A stretch of DNA of 10,379 bases, from contig JACNFS010000130.1 in NCBI GenBank assembly GCA_014384515.1, positions 1 through 10,379 on the forward strand, read 5' to 3'. Positions within the stretch are counted from its first letter, which is position 1, and each line of letters begins with the position of its first letter. Below are positions 6,530-10,379 of the stretch, piece by piece. The position numbers were made by a program, and so were the translations under genes. The notes under the pieces were generated by a model, which had not been told where the DNA came from, did not search any database, and was given only the letters and a program-made list of their open reading frames with translations. The DNA comes from Dehalococcoidia bacterium (GTDB lineage Bacteria; Chloroflexota; Dehalococcoidia; GIF9; UBA5629).

Positions 6530-7856
6530 CTCTGGCACCTGACGCTGGAGCCAGCACGCTGTTCTTGTCTAGAGAAAGATCCAGATGTGTACTCGCCCTT
6601 TTACCGTTCTTAGAGCCATTTGTGGGTGAGGTCAAACCTCTGGGGTTTCGATATTGGAAGATACGGTTCTGGTAGTTTCTTAATATCCACTCCTCACCCA
6701 GTTGCGCTAGCACGTAGTTAGGCTGGAGCGGAATCTTGCCCCCGCCCTGAGGCAAGTCTATAACGAACGTGGGTATAGCTAGGCCCGAAGTATGTCCACG
6801 CATTCCCTCTAATATCTCAATCCCCGTCTCCACCGGCGTGCGCAGATGTTCCGTCCCCTGGACCTCGTCGCACTGGAAAAGATAGTATGGGCGCACCTTT
6901 ATCTTGAGGAGTTCGTGAGAGAGCTTTGTCTGCGTTTCCACGGTATCGTTTACACCCCGAAGGAGTACAGACTGATTATTCACAGGAACCCCACATCTCA
7001 AGAGGCGGTCACAGGCCAGTGCCGACTCTGGTGTTACCTCACGAGGATGGTTGAAGTGAGTGTTGAGCCATATTGCCCCGTACTTTGATAACATATCACA
7101 CAGTTCGTCGTCTATGCGCTGGGGTAGCACTACAGGGCATCTGGTGCCAATGCGAATGATCTCCACATGCTCTATTTGCCTTAATCTGGAGATGACCCAT
7201 TCGAGGCGATGCGTTGACAGGGTCAGCGGGTCACCACCGGACAGAATAACATCCCTGATGCCAGTGTTCCTACGGATATAATCTAGCATAGTCTCTATCT
7301 CGCCTGGTGTGCGCACCCAGCCTCCATGTTGCCATTCCCTTTTTCGGGTGCAGTGGCGGCAAAGCATGGGGCATAGGTTGGTTAGTAACATCAACACACG
7401 GTCTGGGTAACGATGCACCAGCCCTGGAACCACAGAGTCCCTTTCTTCCGCAAGAGGGTCCTCAAGGCCAATATCGGCAAGAGCTATCTCCTGGAAAGAT
7501 GGTATCGCCTGTTTCCTTATGGGGTCATCGGGGTCATTGAAGTTGATGAGGGATAGGTAATGAGGGGTCACTGAGAGGGGATACTTGGTGGTTACCAGTT
7601 TTATCTGTGCCTGCTCCCTGGTTGTTAAGGGGACTAACTCTGCTAGTTCTTCAACGGTGTGAATTCGGTGTCGGAACTGCCATCTCCAGTCGTTCCAGGC
7701 TTCCTCGGGGATATGGGGGAATAACCTGTTCCTGTTGCTATCTGCTGTGCTACTTGGAGGTTCTACGTCTACCTCGCTTCTCGCAGCGGCACCAGGAGGC
7801 TCCTCTTCCACCTGACCTGATGCCTGGCTCGTTGCGGCCATAGCCGACTTTGTCAT
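6501..7856 (-). CDS. kamA: Lysine 2,3-aminomutase (radical SAM, PLP-dependent)
   Basis: A 451-residue enzyme predicted to convert L-lysine to beta-lysine using a 4Fe-4S cluster, SAM and PLP. After a disordered, Glu/Ala/Pro-rich extension (1-44) comes WNDWRWQFRHRI (54-65), then HRYPDR and the cluster motif CPMLCRHC (C162, C166, C169), SGGDPL (206-211), the SVLLRGVND and YYLFQCD stretches (D304, D330), and the PLP lysine K374 in LPQGGGKIPLQPNYV. D304 and D330 match the two aspartates that hold the side-chain amine of lysine in the clostridial enzyme (Asp293, Asp330). This favours lysine over glutamate as substrate. The CxCxxC zinc cysteines near the clostridial C-terminus are missing; a Lys/Ser-rich tail (from about 408) replaces them. 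AAGGAG lies nine bases before the ATG at 7856; an ATG at 7862 is too close to it. First gene of a four-gene operon. Confidence 0.95.
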   Translation of the reverse strand: MTKSAMAATSQASGQVEEEPPGAAARSEVDVEPPSSTADSNRNRLFPHIPEEAWNDWRWQFRHRIHTVEELAELVPLTTREQAQIKLVTTKYPLSVTPHYLSLINFNDPDDPIRKQAIPSFQEIALADIGLEDPLAEERDSVVPGLVHRYPDRVLMLLTNLCPMLCRHCTRKREWQHGGWVRTPGEIETMLDYIRRNTGIRDVILSGGDPLTLSTHRLEWVISRLRQIEHVEIIRIGTRCPVVLPQRIDDELCDMLSKYGAIWLNTHFNHPREVTPESALACDRLLRCGVPVNNQSVLLRGVNDTVETQTKLSHELLKIKVRPYYLFQCDEVQGTEHLRTPVETGIEILEGMRGHTSGLAIPTFVIDLPQGGGKIPLQPNYVLAQLGEEWILRNYQNRIFQYRNPRGLTSPTNGSKNGKRASTHLDLSLDKNSVLAPASGARDENRVIVRS

Positions 7857-7862
7857 CTGCAT

Positions 7863-7868
7863 CTGCTC
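7863..7868 (-). promoter_or_regulatory. Ribosome binding site deciding the kamA start
   Basis: Minus-strand AAAAGGAGCAG ends right at the first in-frame ATG (7862), only three bases from the GGAG core. The second in-frame ATG (7856) sits nine bases away, a more usual spacing. The second ATG is therefore the preferred start, a two-codon difference. Confidence 0.5.
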
Positions 7869-7932
7869 CTTTTAGTGATATCGTTCTCTAAATATCTATA
7901 ATGCTCTGATATTCGTGAATTACTTATCATCC

Positions 7933-7961
7933 TTTATACCACTTAAAGCCTGACTTGTCAA
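7933..7961 (-). promoter_or_regulatory. Near-consensus housekeeping promoter of the kamA operon
   Basis: On the minus strand, TTGACA (7956-7961) is followed after exactly 17 bases by TATAAA (7933-7938): six of six and five of six matches to the sigma-70-type boxes. Transcription would begin near 7926, leaving an A/T-rich leader of about 60-70 bases before kamA. No riboswitch or attenuator fold is obvious in that leader. The promoter drives the four overlapping genes leftwards. Confidence 0.75.
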
Positions 7962-8026
7962 GAGTTCTTGGGCAAAATTTAGCTCAGGTCTTAAAGGCTA
8001 GTGCCAGGGCAAAACTCAGCCGGCTG

Positions 8027-8326
8027 CTATTTTCTCCTTAACCAGGCGATCCTGCCGTTTACTACTTTTGCTGTCTGGCCCTGACTGGTAGCCTTTCGCA
8101 AATCCCTTGACAGCTTTTCGTCACCGATGACATCCCTGACCCAGCTGCTGAAGTCGTTCTTGGCCTCATTCGAGTGGTGACGAAAGGTCTCTTCGCTCAT
8201 CTCCCTAAGCGCTACCTCCAGCTCAGGCAGGTTTTTCAGCAGCCGCCCGTCCAAGCAACAGAACTGCTTTTCTTGGGGGACATCCCCTGACCATTTTGCC
8301 GCAACTGCCTTTGTTATCTTGACCAT
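8027..8326 (-). CDS. Small conserved-looking protein of unknown function (99 aa)
   Basis: A 99-residue soluble, basic-ended protein. A short N-terminal stretch holds FCCLDGRLLKNLPELEVALREM (22-43), then SEETFRHHSNEAKNDFSSWVRDVIGDEKLSRDLRKA (about 44-79). The pattern (a 'display this on/with' strand, a LxELxxAL helix, then HxxxxNDFxxWVRDVxGDExLxxDLR) resembles a small domain I have seen in uncharacterised bacterial and archaeal proteins, near DUF5752. The name is tentative. No catalytic motif is evident and there is no membrane segment. The start at 8326 is supported by GGAGGAG at 8337-8343, ten bases upstream. It is divergent from the winged-helix regulator gene, with a dyad-rich region between. 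It lies about 65 bases before the kamA promoter on the same strand, so read-through into kamA is possible. Confidence 0.75.
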   Translation of the reverse strand: MVKITKAVAAKWSGDVPQEKQFCCLDGRLLKNLPELEVALREMSEETFRHHSNEAKNDFSSWVRDVIGDEKLSRDLRKATSQGQTAKVVNGRIAWLRRK

Positions 8327-8343
8327 TTCATCTTATCTCCTCC

Positions 8344-8549
8344 ATGTTTTTGATATGTCGACCATCCTCAATGCTGACTTTCCTATGTGCCGGCCACCAC
8401 AGCTGCTGGCGAGGCTATTATCCTTGTCAGCTAAGGCTGGCCAAAAAAGCGGCAGACCGTGATATAGAAGCAGAGATGCAGTCAACTTCGGTTAGATTGA
8501 GCCACAGCAGACGATTGCAATCTTCGTCTAGTTATGCTATTATGAAATT
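8344..8549. other. Intergenic stretch without recognisable gene
   Basis: Between the two divergent genes this stretch has short open frames only, with unnatural composition (many Ser, Cys and Arg residues). I see no RNA gene or strong hairpin. It would form the long leader or upstream region of the minus-strand small gene; the dyads to its right are listed separately. Confidence 0.5.
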
Positions 8550-8591
8550 TAATACATGTTAACATGACCATGACGGTCGTCTCATGTATTA
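8550..8591. promoter_or_regulatory. Nested dyads between divergent genes, candidate operator
   Basis: A 9-base inverted repeat TAATACATG (8550-8558) / CATGTATTA (8583-8591) encloses a perfect 12-base palindrome CATGTTAACATG (8555-8566, sharing its left end) and the dyad GACCATGACGGTC (8566-8578). The region is A/T-rich and lies 78 bases before the winged-helix regulator ATG. Dimeric winged-helix proteins bind sites of this kind, so self-regulation by the adjacent regulator is a reasonable guess. I could not find a convincing pair of promoter boxes around it. Confidence 0.45.
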
Positions 8592-8668
8592 TACATCAGT
8601 ATGATTAAGGTTGCCAAGAACCCCTTGGCTTGTCTTTAGGGGAAATTATTGAAGGAGATTGCTATCTC

Positions 8669-8950
8669 ATGCCAGAGTGGACGTTTCTCACTAATCATGC
8701 GCTGGTGCTCTGTTTTCTTGACAGGCATCCTCAGATCACAGCCTTGGAGCTTTCCAGGGAAATAGGCATCACTGAGAGGACAACCCGCAAGATAATCGCT
8801 GACCTTTGCGCAGCCGAATACATCGAGAAGACAAAGGAAGGCAGACGAATGAGATATCATATCAACTCGGACCTGCCCTTGCGTCATAAGACAAACCGGG
8901 ACACTGTTGTTGGGAAGCTGCTGAAAGCGCTGGGGCGCCAGAATAAGTAA
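8669..8950 (+). CDS. Small winged helix-turn-helix transcriptional regulator
   Basis: A 93-residue DNA-binding protein consisting of one winged-helix domain. Residues 8-20 form the first helix (TNHALVLCFLDRH). ITALELSREIGITERTTRKIIADL (23-46) is the helix-turn-helix, whose recognition helix begins ITERTTRKI. CAAEYIEKTKEGRRMRYHINSDLP (47-70) is the beta wing. The tail LRHKTNRDTVVGKLLKALG (71-89) is likely a dimer or coupling helix. There is no ligand-binding domain and no cysteine pair for metal sensing, so the signal is unknown. I place the start at ATG 8669, preceded by GAAGGAG (8651-8657) with 11 bases between. An upstream TTG at 8630 would add 13 residues but has no ribosome site. Nearby dyads at 8550-8591 may be its operator. 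Confidence 0.88.
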   Translation: MPEWTFLTNHALVLCFLDRHPQITALELSREIGITERTTRKIIADLCAAEYIEKTKEGRRMRYHINSDLPLRHKTNRDTVVGKLLKALGRQNK

Positions 8951-9039
8951 GAAGGAATGACGAAGGAGTAGGCCTAATAAATCGTTCCAGCCCGACCGCT
9001 GGGGTAGCCGCAAATTAGACCTGGTCTGCTTCTGGTGGC

Positions 9040-9582
9040 ATGGCGGGCTTAGTCATTGAACATTCCGACGGAACGTGTGGTGCAACGCGCCCCTCAAGAA
9101 TAGCTTTGGTACCGTTGGTATACGAATTCGCTGAGCTCTACCTCATCGGTGACTTGGCATTTGACAGGAGAATACATTTGAGGTATTATCTGTGGCTTGT
9201 TGCGATGAGCATGAAATCACCGATTTACCCAGCGCTACAGCTTGTGGCCGTGACTCTCATTTTTATCCCAGAGCCTGTCACAAGTATCGCTGGCCTTGTT
9301 CTACTCGGCCACATAGCACATGTGAGGAAAGGAAAACGTGGCGGTTCACACCGCCTACGGGTTCATTTCGAGGATAGCTATGACTATAGAATAAGCATGA
9401 AAGATGGCCGGACTATTACCTTCGAGATTACTCCCAAAAGGCCAGGCCAGTTGCCTTCGAATTGGCCTAATACTACCAGATCATGCCATACGCGCCAGAT
9501 ATGGGAATCCAGCCGAAGGGCTGAAGGACAGAGAGTGTACGTTGTCAGCAATATTGGCACAGCCCGGTTACGGACAGTGTAA
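9040..9582 (+). CDS. Uncertain hypothetical protein with one membrane segment
   Basis: An open frame of 180 residues with no recognisable family. Residues 64-93 (YPALQLVAVTLIFIPEPVTSIAGLVLLGHI) are a good membrane segment, followed by a basic stretch (HVRKGKRGG) and a soluble part with strand-like RLRVHFEDSYDY and GRTITFEITPK. The ATG at 9040 has no ribosome site. Other possible starts are TTG 9178, seven bases after AGGAG (9166-9170), and ATG 9208/9214, just downstream of a near-consensus promoter at 9161-9189. The frame stops at TAA 9580-9582 but stays open beyond it to 9840, which suggests either two genes or one gene broken by a nonsense change. Base use is less biased than in neighbouring genes. 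Could be real, decayed or spurious. Confidence 0.4.
   Translation: MAGLVIEHSDGTCGATRPSRIALVPLVYEFAELYLIGDLAFDRRIHLRYYLWLVAMSMKSPIYPALQLVAVTLIFIPEPVTSIAGLVLLGHIAHVRKGKRGGSHRLRVHFEDSYDYRISMKDGRTITFEITPKRPGQLPSNWPNTTRSCHTRQIWESSRRAEGQRVYVVSNIGTARLRTV
9161..9189 (+). promoter_or_regulatory. Near-consensus promoter inside a hypothetical frame
   Basis: TTGACA (9161-9166), a 17-base spacer and TATTAT (9184-9189) give eleven of twelve consensus matches. Transcription would start around 9196, just before ATGs at 9208 and 9214. Its position inside the 9040-9582 frame argues that, if that frame is a gene, its real start is the shorter one. Confidence 0.45.
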
Positions 9583-9840
9583 GCAACTGTTCTTAATTGG
9601 AGTAGTTCTAGAGAGGGACTGTACTATTTGGAAGACTCTTTGGATGCGAAACTGGGGGTTGGGCGAGTAGATTGGAAAGAGAGAACCTGGCGTGACCAAG
9701 TTTACTACATACGTCACGATATGTATGACTTGCTCAACCCGCTTCGGCGCACCCCAGACCTCTCTGTTGATCTAGCTGACGCTGTTTATAGGAATATTAT
9801 TATGAGTACGTTCGGAGCCAAAAAGCCGAGTCATGTATGA
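9583..9840 (+). CDS. Second open segment in the same frame, hypothetical or pseudogene part
   Basis: Immediately after the TAA at 9580-9582 the same frame is open for 85 codons. From a TTG at 9628 it reads LEDSLDAKLGVGRVDWKE, then RTWRDQVYYIRHDMYDLLNPLRR and DLSVDLADAVYRNIIMSTF, ending KKPSHV. The composition is that of a soluble, helical protein, more gene-like than the other frames here. No ribosome site precedes the TTG. It may be the 3' part of a gene whose 5' part is 9040-9582, interrupted by a stop, or a separate small gene. I do not recognise a family. Confidence 0.35.
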   Translation, partial: ATVLNWSSSREGLYYLEDSLDAKLGVGRVDWKERTWRDQVYYIRHDMYDLLNPLRRTPDLSVDLADAVYRNIIMSTFGAKKPSHV

Positions 9841-9955
9841 TTTTGAAAGAAAGGTGACAGAACTCGAAGGCGCAATACAAGGGACCCCTGAAAGCACTTT
9901 ATTGCACGGGTCTACTAGAGACCTATTGTGGAGGTACGCTTCAGAGAGGTTCTGA
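9833..9955 (+). CDS. Possible 40-residue ORF overlapping the preceding one
   Basis: ATG 9833 lies in the last codons of the preceding open segment (eight-base overlap, ATGTATGA arrangement). It opens a 40-residue frame, MYDFERKVTELEGAIQGT through LLWRYASERF, with TGA at 9953-9955. A hairpin with a short T-run begins ten bases later. The overlap and following hairpin fit a coupled small gene or the continuation of a frameshifted one. No similarity is recognised. Confidence 0.3.
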   Translation: MYDFERKVTELEGAIQGTPESTLLHGSTRDLLWRYASERF

Positions 9956-9964
9956 GGTACTGGT

Positions 9965-9987
9965 GACCGCCAAACGCAGCGGTCTTT
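9965..9987 (+). terminator. Hairpin with short U-run, possible terminator
   Basis: GACCGC (9965-9970) pairs with GCGGTC (9979-9984) around an eight-base loop, followed directly by TTT. It starts ten bases after the TGA of the 40-residue ORF. The U-run is short, so efficiency is doubtful, but the position supports a plus-strand transcription unit ending here. Confidence 0.4.
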
Positions 9988-10042
9988 CCCCGGAAAACTG
10001 TACTTCCGAGCGAACAATTGTCCAAAATGTGCAATCTGAAAG

Positions 10043-10076
10043 AAAAAGGCTGGGTATCTTTCATAAGTACCCAGCC
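10043..10076 (-). terminator. Rho-independent terminator of the DUF5679 gene
   Basis: On the minus strand GGCTGGGTA (10068-10076) pairs perfectly with TACCCAGCC (10048-10056) around an 11-base loop, followed at once by TTTTT (10043-10047). It lies 25 bases past the stop of the gene to its right. This is a textbook intrinsic terminator, oriented for that gene only. Confidence 0.85.
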
Positions 10077-10101
10077 TTCAGTAGTCCTGACACCTACAGT
10101 T

Positions 10102-10245
10102 TCAGCTCTTCCCTATCCTGAACATCTTAGTCCCGCATGTAGGGCATACACCCTGAGTCGCCGGCTTGCCATTCTTCATGGTTACCGCCTTGGCGTCCTT
10201 CATTTCCCTCTTGGTCCGACATTTCATACAGTATGCTTGCGTCAC
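10102..10245 (-). CDS. DUF5679-type small zinc-knuckle protein (47 aa)
   Basis: A 47-residue basic protein with two CxxC pairs: AYCMKC (C6, C9) and GVCPTCG (C34, C37), separated by KREMKDAKAVTMKNGKPATQ, ending KMFRIGKS. The four cysteines should bind one zinc ion. This is the layout of the DUF5679 family, which is frequent in Chloroflexota and of unknown role. The start is GTG 10245: a perfect AAGGAGG (10251-10257) sits five bases upstream, and the family is normally this short. Longer in-frame starts at 10290 (ATG) or 10326 (TTG) would add 15 or 27 residues that do not fit the family, and they overlap a good promoter. It is monocistronic, with its own promoter and terminator. Confidence 0.88.
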   Translation of the reverse strand: MTQAYCMKCRTKREMKDAKAVTMKNGKPATQGVCPTCGTKMFRIGKS

Positions 10246-10268
10246 ATCAACCTCCTTTTTGCCTATCA

Positions 10269-10298
10269 ACGATAGCTTATTCCTCCCCATGATGTCAA
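10269..10298 (-). promoter_or_regulatory. Promoter of the DUF5679 gene
   Basis: On the minus strand TTGACA (10293-10298) is followed after 18 bases by TATCGT (10269-10274), four of six -10 matches. Transcription would begin near 10262, only a few bases before the AAGGAGG ribosome site. This supports the short GTG start at 10245, because longer starts would lie upstream of the transcript. Confidence 0.5.
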
Positions 10299-10363
10299 TA
10301 GTCTCAAGCTCAATTGAGGATAACAAAAGCCTCTATTGTGTGATTAGGAATAAAGAAGGTGGC

Positions 10364-10379
10364 GTGGATTGCAATCCAC
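10364..10379. repeat. Perfect 16-base palindrome at the window edge
   Basis: GTGGATTGCAATCCAC is identical to its own reverse complement and ends exactly at the last base of the window. GGC precedes it, so the dyad may extend outward if GCC follows. It could be part of a dispersed palindromic repeat like those at 1840-1932, or a protein-binding site. It cannot be resolved without the adjoining sequence. Confidence 0.5.

Noticed and set aside
6501..7856. EF-P beta-lysylation (EpmB) as the role of the aminomutase
   Set aside because: The protein is much longer than EpmB, keeps full KamA features and has no EpmA or EF-P gene beside it.
8017..8026. Palindrome CAGCCGGCTG right after the stop of the 99-residue protein gene
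   Set aside because: Has no loop or U-tract, so it is not a convincing terminator.
9772..10017. 81-residue minus-strand frame
   Set aside because: No ribosome site, no recognisable pattern, and antisense to more plausible plus-strand frames and a hairpin.

Overview
The window looks like chromosomal DNA of an uncultured Chloroflexota bacterium, most likely Dehalococcoidia-like. This rests on protein style, not a database hit. The supporting genes are a 47-residue two-zinc-knuckle protein of the DUF5679 type, a 93-residue winged-helix regulator beginning MPEWTFLTNHALVL, and a compact yggS-proC pair. The intergenic DNA also carries palindromic repeats (GGCTTTAGCC and CCCTAAAGGG types). Base composition is near 50% GC, and start sites are mostly preceded by clear GGAGG-type ribosome sites. 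There are no rRNA, tRNA, CRISPR or transposase genes.

Layout, left to right. A possible gene tail (to 119) is followed by a dispersed inverted repeat. Next come a plus-strand cysteine-rich membrane protein (400-1089) and a membrane-anchored SAM methyltransferase (1161-1832). A repeat cluster (1840-2002) separates these from yggS-proC (2104-3569), a PLP-homeostasis / proline-biosynthesis pair whose stop and start codons overlap. A convergent gap (3570-4059) holds a hairpin, a doubtful small minus-strand ORF and a large nested inverted repeat that runs into a U-tract.

The centrepiece is a minus-strand operon reading leftwards from a near-consensus promoter (7933-7961): a lysine 2,3-aminomutase (KamA), two different D-Ala-D-Ala-ligase-like ATP-grasp enzymes, and a GNAT acetyltransferase. 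All three junctions overlap (about 29, 16 and 4 bases), so the four products are probably made together. The classical N-acetyl-beta-lysine osmolyte pathway needs only an aminomutase and an acetyltransferase. Two peptide-bond-type ligases inserted between them suggest a small acetylated beta-lysine-containing peptide or amide. This operon is the best candidate for an undescribed system here.

To the right are a small minus-strand protein (8027-8326) and a divergent winged-helix regulator (8669-8950), with strong dyad sequences between them. Then comes a poorly conserved plus-strand stretch (9040-9955): an open frame with one membrane segment, an in-frame TAA, a second open segment and an overlapping 40-residue ORF, ended by a hairpin. 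The window closes with the DUF5679 gene, which has its own promoter, ribosome site and terminator, and a perfect 16-base palindrome at the extreme right edge.
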